Assembly: GCF_003129465.1 (NCBI RefSeq)
Contig: NZ_QFFF01000001.1
Location: 1,473,501 to 1,537,500, forward strand
DNA: 64,000 nucleotides
DNA from: Sphingosinicella humi
Lineage (GTDB): Bacteria > Pseudomonadota > Alphaproteobacteria > Sphingomonadales > Sphingomonadaceae
Direction: 5' to 3'
In this document: positions 8,238 through 16,774 of the stretch, piece after piece
Layout of the letters: each line of letters begins with the position of its first letter
How positions within the stretch are numbered: position 1 is the first letter of the stretch
Made by a program: the position numbers and the translations under genes
The notes under the pieces: model-generated
The model's input: only the letters and a program-made list of their open reading frames with translations
What the model was told of the DNA's origin: nothing
Database searches by the model: none

Positions 8238-9617
8238 TCAGCACTCCACCACGTTCACCGCCAGGCCGCCGAGCGAGGTCTCCTTGTAGCGCTCGTTCAT
8301 GTCGAGCCCGGTCTTGCGCATCGTCTCGATTACCTGGTCGAGCGAGACCCGGTGGGTGCCGTCGCCGACGAGGGCGAGGCGCGAGGCCTCTAGCGCCTTG
8401 ACCGCGCCCACGGCATTGCGCTCGATGCAGGGCACCTGGACGAGCCCGCCCACGGGATCGCAGGTGAGGCCGAGATTGTGCTCCATGCCGATCTCGGCGG
8501 CGTTCTCGATCTGCGCCGGGCTGCCCCCCATCGCCGCGGTGAGGCCGGCCGCGGCCATCGAGCAGGCGACCCCCACCTCGCCCTGACAGCCGACTTCGGC
8601 GCCGGAGATGGAGGCATTTTCCTTGAACAGCGATCCGATCGCGGCGGCGGTGAGCAGGAAAGTGCGCACGCCTTCGTCCGACGCGCGCGGCGTGAAGCGC
8701 TGATAATAGCGCAGCACGGCCGGCACGATGCCGGCGGCGCCGTTGGTCGGGGCGGTGACGACGCGGCCGCCGGCGGCATTCTCCTCGTTGACGGCCAGCG
8801 CCCAGAGGTTGACCCAGTCGATCACGGTCAGCGGGTCGGACAGCGCCCGTTCGGCGCGTTCCGCCAACAGGCGATGAAGCGCCGGGGCGCGGCGTTTCAC
8901 CTTGAGGCCGCCGGGCAGGATGCCGTCCGCCGCCATGCCGCGGTCGATGCAGCCCGCCATAGCGCCCGCGATGGCATCGAGCCGGCTGTCGATCTCGGCA
9001 TCGTCCAGGGCGGTGCGCTCATTGGCGCGGGCGATCTCGGCGATGGTGAGTCCTTCCCGCGCCGCGATGGCGAGCAGCTCTTCGCCGGAATGATAGTTGT
9101 AGGGTGCGTCCCAGCCGCCCTCGGGCGGCGCATTGCGGGCGACGGTCGCCTCGTCCACGACCGCCCCGCCGCCGACGGAATAGTAGATCTTGCTGTCCAG
9201 GACTTGGCCGTCCGCGCCGACCGCGGTGAAGCGCATGCCGTTGGAATGGTGCGGCAGCCGTTCGCGCTGAAGAAAGCGCAGGTCCGTTCCTTCGTCGAAG
9301 GCGACTTCGTGCCTGGCGGCGAGTTTCAGGCGGCCGGTCGCGCGAATGTTCTCCACCATGAAATCGGCCGCGTCGGGATCGAGCGTGTCGGGTTGCTCGC
9401 CGGAAAGGCCGAGCAGAATGGCGCGATCGGTGGCGTGGCCCTTGCCGGTAAGGGCGAGCGAACCATAGAGGTCCACCTCCACGCGGGCGGTGGACGCCAG
9501 CAGCGCCTTGTCGGCCAACCCCTCGACAAAGTCGCACGCGGCCGTCATCGGCCCCATGGTGTGCGAACTGGAAGGACCCACCCCGATCTTGAACAGATCG
9601 AAGACACTGGCGACCAC
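8238..9617 (-). CDS. sdaA: L-serine ammonia-lyase (iron-sulfur, single chain)
   Basis: The 459-residue enzyme deaminates L-serine to pyruvate and ammonia. It starts [19 protein letters not shown], the typical opening of the beta domain, and has the iron-sulfur Cys residues in the [19 protein letters not shown] and [11 protein letters not shown] segments. Both alpha and beta domains are in one chain, as in E. coli SdaA (about 454 residues). GTG 9617 is chosen as start: GGAGAAG lies close upstream and the known N-terminus begins just there, although the frame stays open further upstream. It diverges from the pabB fusion gene with 66 bases between the starts. Confidence 0.94.
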   Translation of the reverse strand: MVASVFDLFKIGVGPSSSHTMGPMTAACDFVEGLADKALLASTARVEVDLYGSLALTGKGHATDRAILLGLSGEQPDTLDPDAADFMVENIRATGRLKLAARHEVAFDEGTDLRFLQRERLPHHSNGMRFTAVGADGQVLDSKIYYSVGGGAVVDEATVARNAPPEGGWDAPYNYHSGEELLAIAAREGLTIAEIARANERTALDDAEIDSRLDAIAGAMAGCIDRGMAADGILPGGLKVKRRAPALHRLLAERAERALSDPLTVIDWVNLWALAVNEENAAGGRVVTAPTNGAAGIVPAVLRYYQRFTPRASDEGVRTFLLTAAAIGSLFKENASISGAEVGCQGEVGVACSMAAAGLTAAMGGSPAQIENAAEIGMEHNLGLTCDPVGGLVQVPCIERNAVGAVKALEASRLALVGDGTHRVSLDQVIETMRKTGLDMNERYKETSLGGLAVNVVEC

Positions 9618-9683
9618 TGAGCTTCTCCTAACCGACCCGGAATCGCCCGGGCGCCGGCGGCGCCATGCGCCGCACCGCCTTAT

Positions 9684-11471
9684 ATGGCAACCGCACTCCG
9701 CATGATCGAGCCCTCGCGACCTTTCGTCCTGCTCGACGATGCGCGGCAGGCGGGCGCCGAGCCGGCGCGGCTCTATGCCGGGCCGGTCGAGATCGTCGAG
9801 ACGCGCGATCCGGAGGCGGTGCGCTCCTGCCTCGATCGGCTCCGCACGGCGCAAGGTCGGGGCCTGCACGCCGCCGGCTTCATCTCCTACGAGGCTGGGC
9901 ATGCGCTGGAGCCGAAACTGGCGCCTCTCCGGTTTTCCCCGCCGAGCGAGGCACCGCCTCTCCTCTGGTTCGGCCTTTTCGAGACGTTCGAGACCATCGA
10001 GGCAAGCCGGGTCCCGCAGCGGCTGCCCGATCCCGCCTCCGCCTGGGCGGGGCGGCCCAAGCCGCTGATCGAACGCGGCGATTACGAGGCGGCCGTCGCA
10101 CGCGTGAAGGCGCATATCGAAGCGGGCGACATCTATCAGGCGAACCTCACCTTTGCCGCAAAGGTGGCGACGGCCGGCGACCCGCGCGCGCTCTACGCCA
10201 ACATCCGCCGCCGCGCCCGGGCGGGACATGGCGGCCTCGTCTTCACCGGAGCGCACTGGCTCCTATCCTTCTCGCCCGAACTCTTCGTCAGCGTGGAGGA
10301 TAGCGCGGTGACCGCCCGGCCCATGAAGGGCACTGCCAAGCGGCGGGCCGAGGATGCCGAGGACCGTGCGGCTGCGGCCGCGCTCCGTGCTGACCCGAAG
10401 CAGAAGGCCGAGAATCTGATGATCGTCGACCTGCTCCGCAACGACCTGTCTCGGGTCTCGCGCCCGGGCAGCGTCAAGGTGCCGACCCTCTTCAACGTCG
10501 AGACCTATCCTACGGTCCACCAGATGACTTCGACCGTCGTTTCGGCACTGGAGAAGGGGGTCGGTGCGGTCGATCTCGTCGAAACGATCTTCCCCTGCGG
10601 GTCCATCACGGGCGCGCCCAAGATCCGGGCGATGGAGCTTATCGCCGACATCGAACGGCAACCTCGCCATGTCTATACGGGGGCGATCGGAAGGGTTGCG
10701 CCCGACGGAGAAGCATCGTTCAATGTCGCCATCAGAACCATCACCCTCGAAGTGGGGAAAGAGCGGGGATTGATGGGGCTGGGTTCGGGAATAGTGGCGG
10801 ACAGCCGCGCCGGCGACGAATGGCGCGAATGTCTGGCGAAAGGGGCGTTTGTGCACGACGGCGAGAGGAGCTTCGACCTCATCGAGACGATGCGGTTCGA
10901 TCCCCTGGACGGGGTGGCCGAGCTCGAAAGCCATCTGCAACGGATGAAGGCCAGCGCCGAGACCTTCGGGTTCCCGTTCGACCGGCATGAGACCCGCAAC
11001 GAGCTCCAGGCGGCGACCTTCCGGCTGCGCGAGGCGAGGGTGCTGCGCCTTCTATTGTCCCCGTCGGGCGCGGTCGCCATCGAGACCCGCCCCCTGCCGC
11101 CGCCGCCGCCCGAACCGGTTAGGGTCGCTATCGTGCCCAGAGGCGTCGGCGCCGCGGACTTCCGCCTGCGCCACAAGACCAGCGACCGGTCTCTCTACGT
11201 CGAGTCGCGCCGGAACGCCGGCACCTTCGAGATCGTCTTCGAGGACGAGGCGGGCTTTCTGACCGAGGGGAGCTTCACCAGCCTCTTCGTCGAGCGGGAC
11301 GGCAAGCTGGTGACGCCGCCCTTGTCGCGGGGCCTTCTTCCGGGCGTGCTTCGCGGCCGCCTGATCGCCGAAGGCAGGGCGGAGGAGGGCGATCTGGTGG
11401 CGGACGACCTGGCGGGCGGCTTCTATGTCGGCAATGCGGTACGCGGGCTGATTCCGGCGATCAGGGCCTGA
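9684..11471 (+). CDS. pabB: Aminodeoxychorismate synthase component I fused to aminodeoxychorismate lyase (PabB-PabC)
   Basis: The 595-residue protein joins two steps of 4-aminobenzoate synthesis for folate. Residues 1 to about 385 are a chorismate-binding domain with PMKGTAKRR (the Lys nucleophile of PabB rather than the anthranilate synthase residue), KAENLMIVDLLRNDLSR and GSITGAPKIRAME. The rest is a class IV aminotransferase-fold lyase with a PLP Lys in LRHKTSDRSLY and the FLTEGSFTSLF segment. A second in-frame ATG at 9702 is possible; neither start has a clear ribosome site. A separate glutamine amidotransferase subunit (PabA) is needed and is not in the window. Confidence 0.93.
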   Translation: MATALRMIEPSRPFVLLDDARQAGAEPARLYAGPVEIVETRDPEAVRSCLDRLRTAQGRGLHAAGFISYEAGHALEPKLAPLRFSPPSEAPPLLWFGLFETFETIEASRVPQRLPDPASAWAGRPKPLIERGDYEAAVARVKAHIEAGDIYQANLTFAAKVATAGDPRALYANIRRRARAGHGGLVFTGAHWLLSFSPELFVSVEDSAVTARPMKGTAKRRAEDAEDRAAAAALRADPKQKAENLMIVDLLRNDLSRVSRPGSVKVPTLFNVETYPTVHQMTSTVVSALEKGVGAVDLVETIFPCGSITGAPKIRAMELIADIERQPRHVYTGAIGRVAPDGEASFNVAIRTITLEVGKERGLMGLGSGIVADSRAGDEWRECLAKGAFVHDGERSFDLIETMRFDPLDGVAELESHLQRMKASAETFGFPFDRHETRNELQAATFRLREARVLRLLLSPSGAVAIETRPLPPPPPEPVRVAIVPRGVGAADFRLRHKTSDRSLYVESRRNAGTFEIVFEDEAGFLTEGSFTSLFVERDGKLVTPPLSRGLLPGVLRGRLIAEGRAEEGDLVADDLAGGFYVGNAVRGLIPAIRA

Positions 11472-11522
11472 TTTCAGCCCCGGTTCAGGCGATCGGGTCC
11501 AGAGGGCGTCTAGGAGGCGCCG

Positions 11523-12014
11523 ATGAATTTCGATAGACGCGCCATCATCGCGACCGGAGGAGCGGCCCTGATCGGCGGCTTTGCCCTCTTCGGCGGAAAG
11601 CGCAGCGCGGAAGCGCGCAAGGGTGACTTCGAAATCCGGCTGACCGAGGCCGAGTGGCGCAAGCGCCTGACGTCGGAGCAATATGCGGTGCTGCGCGAGG
11701 AGCGCACCGAGCGCGCCGGCTCAAGCCCGCTCGACAAGGAAAAGCGCAAGGGCATCTATGCCTGCGCCGGCTGCGGGCTGCCGCTCTATTCCTCCGCCAC
11801 CAAATATGACAGCGGGACGGGCTGGCCGAGCTTCTGGAAGCCGCTGCCGAACGCGGTCGGCACTCGACCCGACAATATCCTCTTCATCAGGCGCACCGAG
11901 GTGCATTGCCGGCGCTGCGGCGGCCATCTCGGTCATGTCTTCGATGACGGGCCAAAGCCGACGGGCCTTCGCTATTGCATGAACGGCGACGCGATGAAGT
12001 TCATCCCCGCCTGA
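11523..12014 (+). CDS. msrB: Tat-exported peptide-methionine (R)-S-oxide reductase
   Basis: The 163-residue protein begins with a twin-arginine type leader (FDRRAIIATGG and a hydrophobic stretch to about residue 24) and then a complete MsrB domain. It has the zinc Cys pairs C81/C84 and C129/C132, the GTGWPSFW segment and the catalytic Cys at 152 in RYCMNGDAMKF. MsrB reduces the R epimer of methionine sulfoxide in oxidised proteins; the leader suggests a role in the periplasm. The CMNG form in place of the cytoplasmic CxNS form is usual for exported relatives. It has a GGAGG-like site just before the ATG. Confidence 0.93.
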   Translation: MNFDRRAIIATGGAALIGGFALFGGKRSAEARKGDFEIRLTEAEWRKRLTSEQYAVLREERTERAGSSPLDKEKRKGIYACAGCGLPLYSSATKYDSGTGWPSFWKPLPNAVGTRPDNILFIRRTEVHCRRCGGHLGHVFDDGPKPTGLRYCMNGDAMKFIPA

Positions 12015-12019
12015 TCGAC

Positions 12020-12841
12020 TCAGGCATTTGCCAGTATCGCCTCGACCAGCCTCAGATCGTCGGGTTTGTCGACGTCGATCGCCGCTTCCGCGTGGCTGAG
12101 GCGGACGGCGCGAAGACCGAGGCCGTGTCGTCGGGCCATGGCGGAGACGAAGCCGTCGAGAGAGATCGTCCGGGTCGCTGCTCGAAGCGCCAGGAAGGGC
12201 CCGAAATGCATGAGGAGGCGCAGCGCCTTCTTGCGGTCGCGCTCGACGCCGGACCAAAGGGCCAGCAGCTTGCGGGCCCGGAGACTCGTCAGCGCGAACA
12301 GGTTGGCGCCCGTATAGTCGCCGTCGCGAAAGCGAAGCCAGGTCCGCCGGGTCGACGGATAGGAAGCCTCGACCGTCCGGCGCTCGACGACGGCGGCCGC
12401 GGCATCGGCTTCGCCGACGGCGGCAAGAAACTCCTCGATCATGACGGGAGTGAGCAAGACATGATCGGCGGTCACCAGCAGCACCGGCCAGGGCGCGACC
12501 TCGCTGCCCGCCACCTCAAGGATGCTGGCGGAAATTCCGTCCTGGGCGCGGGCGGCGTCGATGCGCGGGTCATCCTTGATCCATTGCAGCGAACCCGAGA
12601 GCAGCGCGTCCGGGTCCTGCGTCAGCACGACGGCCCGATCGACCGAGGGCGCCGCCAACACGGTTTCGACGACGCGGCCGAGCATGGGCGTGCCCCCGAC
12701 CGGGATGAGAGCCTTGGCGGAAACGCCGTTCGCAGCCGCGAAATCATTCTCGCCGGGCCGCTGGCCCGCCAGGATGATCGCCGTCCATTTTCTTGTCGTT
12801 TTCAAGGAGGTCCCCACGGGCTTCGATCTATCCGGGAACAT
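12020..12841 (-). CDS. MobA-like NTP transferase domain protein
   Basis: The 273-residue protein has a GT-A nucleotidyltransferase fold: IILAGQRPGENDF near residue 22, a Lys in SAKALIPVGGTPML for phosphate binding, and VTADHVLL with a metal-binding Asp near residue 120. It resembles MobA and related enzymes that activate an alcohol phosphate or cofactor with CTP or GTP, but the glycine-rich loop is not the standard LAGGxGxR form. It is divergent from a LicC-like nucleotidyltransferase and close to a CDP-alcohol phosphotransferase, so a lipid head-group role is more likely than molybdenum cofactor synthesis. The exact start is uncertain. The substrate is not known. Confidence 0.75.
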   Translation of the reverse strand: MFPDRSKPVGTSLKTTRKWTAIILAGQRPGENDFAAANGVSAKALIPVGGTPMLGRVVETVLAAPSVDRAVVLTQDPDALLSGSLQWIKDDPRIDAARAQDGISASILEVAGSEVAPWPVLLVTADHVLLTPVMIEEFLAAVGEADAAAAVVERRTVEASYPSTRRTWLRFRDGDYTGANLFALTSLRARKLLALWSGVERDRKKALRLLMHFGPFLALRAATRTISLDGFVSAMARRHGLGLRAVRLSHAEAAIDVDKPDDLRLVEAILANA

Positions 12842-12938
12842 AATGCCGGGCCATGAAAAAAGTGACGCCGCGACAAGGCTTCGTTATGGCCGCCTCGGGC
12901 GCGAAGCCTCTGGGCCAAAGTGGGATGGGGGGGCGTTC

Positions 12939-13673
12939 ATGCCAATCGACAAAGCCGTCATATTGAGCGCGGGCAAGGGCTCGCGGCTCCTCCCGCTCAC
13001 CGCCGACCGGCCCAAATGCCTGATCGAACTGAACGGCAAGAGCCTGCTCGAATGGCAGCTCGATGCCTTGGCGTCGAGCGGCGTTCGGGAGGTGGTGGTC
13101 GTTACCGGCTTCAGGGACGAGCTGGTGGATGCGGTCGCGGCGGCACGACAGGGTGTGCGGACCTTGTTCAATCCCTTCTACCATGTCGCCGACAATCTGG
13201 GCTCGGTCTGGATGGCGCGCGGCGAATTCGGGTCCGGCACTTTGCTCCTCAACGGCGACACGCTCGTCTCGCCGGCCCTCCTCGCGAAGGTCCAGGCGGC
13301 CGAGGGCGCGGCCATCACCGTGACGGTGGACGAGAAGGCCGATTACGACGCCGACGACATGAAGGTGCTCCGCAACGGAACGCGTCTTCTCCGCATCGGC
13401 AAGGCGCTCGAGCCGGGGGCGTACAATGCGGAATCGATCGGCCTCCTGGCATTCCGCGGTGAGGGCGGGAGGCTGTTCATCGACGAGGTCGAGCGGATGA
13501 TGCGAACGCCGGAGGGCACCCGCCGTTGGTTCCTTCGCGCCATCGACGCGCTTGCTGCCGATCACGAGATCCAGACGGTGTCGATCAAGGGCGAGGAGTG
13601 GCAGGAGGTCGACTTTCCCGAGGATGTCGAGAAGGCGCGTTCGCTTACCGCGCGTTGGGCCAAAGCGCTCTGA
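12939..13673 (+). CDS. Phosphocholine cytidylyltransferase-like (LicC family) nucleotidyltransferase
   Basis: The 244-residue protein has the nucleotide loop ILSAGKGSRLLPLT followed by RPKCLIELNGKSLLE, then FNPFYHVADNLGSVWMA and LLNGDTLV with a metal Asp. The NP-Y-x(2-4)-DN-S stretch is typical of LicC and other CTP:phosphoalcohol cytidylyltransferases, and distinguishes them from ordinary sugar-nucleotide enzymes. It should make a CDP-alcohol, which fits the CDP-alcohol phosphotransferase encoded nearby. ATG 12939 matches the family start and has a G-rich stretch upstream; the open frame further upstream is not used. Its 3' end overlaps the convergent HIT gene by 29 bases. Which alcohol phosphate is activated is unknown. 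Confidence 0.82.
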   Translation: MPIDKAVILSAGKGSRLLPLTADRPKCLIELNGKSLLEWQLDALASSGVREVVVVTGFRDELVDAVAAARQGVRTLFNPFYHVADNLGSVWMARGEFGSGTLLLNGDTLVSPALLAKVQAAEGAAITVTVDEKADYDADDMKVLRNGTRLLRIGKALEPGAYNAESIGLLAFRGEGGRLFIDEVERMMRTPEGTRRWFLRAIDALAADHEIQTVSIKGEEWQEVDFPEDVEKARSLTARWAKAL

Positions 13674-14082
13674 GCCAGGCGACGAGCGCGGCTGTGCGCG
13701 CCTCGTCCAGAGCCACCGCCTCGCCCAGCGCCGGCACCTTCGGCCAGCCCTTGTCCTCGATCGCCACGCCTTCCGCCTCGCGCGTCCCTTCGTGGCGCGG
13801 GATGACGTGGAAGTGGACGTGGGGATCGACCATCATCAGCATCAGATAGTTGATGCGGGCATAATCGACCGCGCCCTTGAGCGCCGCCTCGATATCGGCG
13901 ACGACGCGCCCCATCTCGGCGAAGGCGGCAGGGGAGAGGTCGGCGAAGGCGGTGGCCTCGCCCTTGGCGGCGAGGATCAGGCTGCCGAGGGTGGGCTGGG
14001 CAGGCCGCAGCAGCACCACCCAATGGTCGTAATCCGCGACCAAAGTCGCCGGATAGCCGAAACGCAGGATCGTCTCGTTCAT
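13645..14082 (-). CDS. HIT family nucleotide-binding protein
   Basis: The 145-residue protein carries the histidine triad in VDPHVHFHVIPRH near residue 90, as in the HIT superfamily of nucleotide hydrolases and transferases. HIT proteins cleave or transfer nucleoside monophosphates from phosphoramidates, dinucleotides or nucleotide sugars. It starts ten bases after the CDP-alcohol phosphotransferase stop on the same strand, so it is probably cotranscribed with it and the GMC oxidoreductase. This placement suggests that it acts on a nucleotide product or intermediate of that pathway; that is inference. Confidence 0.88.
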   Translation of the reverse strand: MNETILRFGYPATLVADYDHWVVLLRPAQPTLGSLILAAKGEATAFADLSPAAFAEMGRVVADIEAALKGAVDYARINYLMLMMVDPHVHFHVIPRHEGTREAEGVAIEDKGWPKVPALGEAVALDEARTAALVAWLRALWPNAR

Positions 14083-14092
14083 TGCCGTCTCC

Positions 14093-15166
14093 TCAGCCGA
14101 GCCAGCTCGTCACCTCGCGGCCGCGCGCTTTCTCCGCCATCGCCTGGAGCAGCCGCACCAGGTGAACGAGCAGGGAGAGCAAAGTCCAGGCCGCGACCGC
14201 GATCAGCCCCCAATCCGGCCGTCCCGCGATCAGGAAGGCGAGAAGGATCACCATATTGGGATTGCGGCGTGCGGTCACCAGCCGGAAGCGGCTGTCGAAC
14301 GGCCGCCAGACGTGGATGTGCATGCCGAAGAGGCCGATGAACGCGCCCTCGATCAGCCGCTGGACGACATAGCCGCCGACGATCACCGCCATCACGCCCC
14401 AGAAAACCGCCGGCTCCAGCGGCAGCCCATAAGGGATGAGCCCCATCCCCCAGGCCCACCACCAGAACGGGGGGTGGACGAGGTCGATGCCGTGATCGAA
14501 CACATTGCCCCACCAGGAAGAAGTGATGGTGCAGCGGGCGAGCTTTCCGTCCACCGTGTCGAGCACCATGAAGACGAGGCCCATGGCGAGGCCGGACCAG
14601 TAATGGCCGTGATAGAAAGCGAAGGTCGCCGCCACGCACAGGATCGCGCCGATCAGGGTCACCTGGTTGGGCGTCATCCCGATCCGCGCCGCCAGCCGCG
14701 TCAGCACCAGCGCCCATTCGGGCCAGAGATATTTGGTGAGGATGTCGGTGACGCCTTTATAGGCGCCGAAATAGCTGGCCCGTTCGAGGCTGCGCACCGT
14801 GTCCTGCGCGAGCCGATCCATGAACGGCCGCTCGCGCTTCCTCAGTTCGTCGTTGAGGAGGCCGCCGCTTTCCTCCCAGGCGAGCCCCTCCGTAATGGGG
14901 CGGTTCTCGCGCATCGCCGCGATGATCCGCTCCCGCTCGGCCTCGCCTTCGACATGGGCGAGCACGGGGACGCCCCCCAAGGTCACGATCGCGCCGGGCC
15001 GGCCTGCGACATGGACGAGCCAGGCCGGGTCCCAGACATAGCCGAGATGGGCGATCACCGGCGCCTCTTCGAGCCCGCGCGCCCGCACGATCCGCTCCAG
15101 CCGCTCGCCAGCGGTCAGGCCCCATAATTTCGTGTCGTTCTCGCCGACGGCGACGATCCCCGTCAC
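14093..15166 (-). CDS. CDP-alcohol phosphotransferase with N-terminal nucleotidyltransferase-like region
   Basis: The 357-residue protein has the full CDP-alcohol phosphotransferase signature at residues 203-228, D-TV-DG-KL-AR-8x-G-NVF-D-HGI-D, preceded by GMTPNQVT and followed by several membrane helices. These enzymes transfer a phosphoalcohol from a CDP carrier to another alcohol in the membrane. The first 150 residues resemble the rear half of a nucleotidyltransferase domain, as in archaeal and bacterial inositol-phosphate cytidylyltransferase fusions, but lack its glycine-rich loop. GTG 15166 is chosen because it overlaps the GMC oxidoreductase stop as GTGA, implying coupled translation. 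The head group and acceptor are unknown. Confidence 0.85.
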   Translation of the reverse strand: MTGIVAVGENDTKLWGLTAGERLERIVRARGLEEAPVIAHLGYVWDPAWLVHVAGRPGAIVTLGGVPVLAHVEGEAERERIIAAMRENRPITEGLAWEESGGLLNDELRKRERPFMDRLAQDTVRSLERASYFGAYKGVTDILTKYLWPEWALVLTRLAARIGMTPNQVTLIGAILCVAATFAFYHGHYWSGLAMGLVFMVLDTVDGKLARCTITSSWWGNVFDHGIDLVHPPFWWWAWGMGLIPYGLPLEPAVFWGVMAVIVGGYVVQRLIEGAFIGLFGMHIHVWRPFDSRFRLVTARRNPNMVILLAFLIAGRPDWGLIAVAAWTLLSLLVHLVRLLQAMAEKARGREVTSWLG

Positions 15167-16755
15167 GCCCGCGCCCCCGCGATGCGGTCGGCCGTGCGCA
15201 GCGCCAGCGCGACGATGGTGAGGGTGGGGTTCGCCCAGCTCCCCGTCGGAAAGAGCGACGAGCCGGCGACGTAGAGATTGCCGATCCCGTGCACCCGCCC
15301 GTCGCCGTCGGTCACGCTGGTCCTGGGGTCGCTGCCCATGCGCGTCGTTCCCAGATGGTGATAGCCGCCGATCGGGTGGGAGGAGATGAGCGGGTCGAAC
15401 CGCCAGCCTCTGTCCTTCAGCCAAGGGGCCGGCTCGACCCGACCGAGCTCCAGCCGCTTCAACTCTCCGCCGAGCACGTCGATCAGCACGGCGACGCTGC
15501 GCGTGTCGATCTCCGAGAGGCGCCAGTCTAGCGCGACGCGCGGCATCCCCGTCGCGTCGGCCTCGCGCGTCAGCATCACGCGGCTGTCGGGATTGGGCGC
15601 CTGCTCGGCGCGGACGAGAAGGGCGATGTCGAGGTTGCCGATCCTGTTGAGGAGCCACGGCCGCGCCGGATCGACATGGCGCTGCGCCCAGCTCGCCGCC
15701 TTCTTGGTCGTCATCCAGAGCGCGCGGCCGCCGCGGGTCGGCGCCATATTATGCTTGATGCCCGAATAGGCCTTCATGCCGAAGAACTGCCGTGCGCCCT
15801 CTGGCTGGCGCGCGACAATGGTGAGCGAGGTGTTGAGAATCCCCTCGCGCCGCTGAAGCGCCTCCGACGGCGCGATCAGCGCGGCCATGTCCTGGCCCTG
15901 GATGCGGTGGCGCCGGCCGAACGCTTTCAGCAGCTGCCACGCTCCGCCGTCGACGACGCGCCCGCCGCGCGCATGGGGATGCTCCATGAAATAGCGGCCG
16001 ACCTGGTCGTGAGCGTTGCCGAGCCCATCCGGCATCACCGAGCGCGAGGCGAGCAGCAGCCGCGCATTCTCGATCCCGCCGGCCGCCAGCACATAGGTGC
16101 GGGCCTTGACGGTCAAAGTCGCGCCGGCCAGCGACCGCGCCTCGACTTGCGCGATCCCGGTGCCCGACTCCGCCGCCTTGATCTCGGTCACCGTCGCATG
16201 GGTGACGATGCGGCAGCGGGGATCGGACCTCAGATCCTCGCAGGCATCGAAGGTGAAGCGGTTGAACCGCCGGTCGAAGGTCCAGAGCGGCGTCGCCAGC
16301 CTGTCCGCATCGAAGCGTGGCAGCGGCACACCCGCGGCGCGGAAGCGCTCCGGCGTCAGCGGTTCGTCCGGCAGGTCGAAGAGCGGCCGGGCTTCGCGAT
16401 AATAATGCTCCAGCTCGTCCCAGCCGATCGGCCAGCCCGAATGGGGCACATAGTCGCGCTTCTCGAGATCGATCGGGTCGAACTCCGCGCAGCGCCCGCC
16501 CCAGATGGCGGTGGTGCCGCCGAAGAAGCGCAGCCGCGTATCCTCCAGCTCGTAATAGTCGAGGCCGACATTCTCCCCGGCGGCGAGATCGGCGATCGGC
16601 TTCTCGTAATCGAGTCCGCCGCTCTCGAGCAGGATCACCTCGTGACCCGCCGCCAGCAACCGCCGCGCGAGGCTGATACCCGCCGCCCCCGCTCCGATCA
16701 CGCAGACGTCGCCGGCGAGTGACGTTAAATCGCGGGATTCGTTCAGGTCCATCAT
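15163..16755 (-). CDS. GMC-family FAD-dependent oxidoreductase
   Basis: The 530-residue protein has an N-terminal dinucleotide fold (VIGAGAAGISLA, ending LLESGG), a GGTTAIWGGRC segment over the flavin, and the C-terminal GMC block with HHLGTTRMG and NPTLTIVALALRTADR. GMC enzymes oxidise alcohols such as glucose, choline or sugars with FAD. It is first in a three-gene unit (GMC, CDP-alcohol phosphotransferase, HIT) with a 4-base overlap to the next gene. It lacks a recognisable signal peptide. In this context it may oxidise the head-group alcohol or a sugar precursor; the true substrate is unknown. Confidence 0.9.
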   Translation of the reverse strand: MMDLNESRDLTSLAGDVCVIGAGAAGISLARRLLAAGHEVILLESGGLDYEKPIADLAAGENVGLDYYELEDTRLRFFGGTTAIWGGRCAEFDPIDLEKRDYVPHSGWPIGWDELEHYYREARPLFDLPDEPLTPERFRAAGVPLPRFDADRLATPLWTFDRRFNRFTFDACEDLRSDPRCRIVTHATVTEIKAAESGTGIAQVEARSLAGATLTVKARTYVLAAGGIENARLLLASRSVMPDGLGNAHDQVGRYFMEHPHARGGRVVDGGAWQLLKAFGRRHRIQGQDMAALIAPSEALQRREGILNTSLTIVARQPEGARQFFGMKAYSGIKHNMAPTRGGRALWMTTKKAASWAQRHVDPARPWLLNRIGNLDIALLVRAEQAPNPDSRVMLTREADATGMPRVALDWRLSEIDTRSVAVLIDVLGGELKRLELGRVEPAPWLKDRGWRFDPLISSHPIGGYHHLGTTRMGSDPRTSVTDGDGRVHGIGNLYVAGSSLFPTGSWANPTLTIVALALRTADRIAGARA

Positions 16756-16774
16756 GTCGTCGTGATGGCAGAAA

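Noticed and set aside
9618-10256. Long N-terminal extension of the serine dehydratase frame
   Set aside because: It overlaps the start of the pabB fusion gene on the other strand, and the family N-terminus begins at GTG 9617 with a ribosome site.
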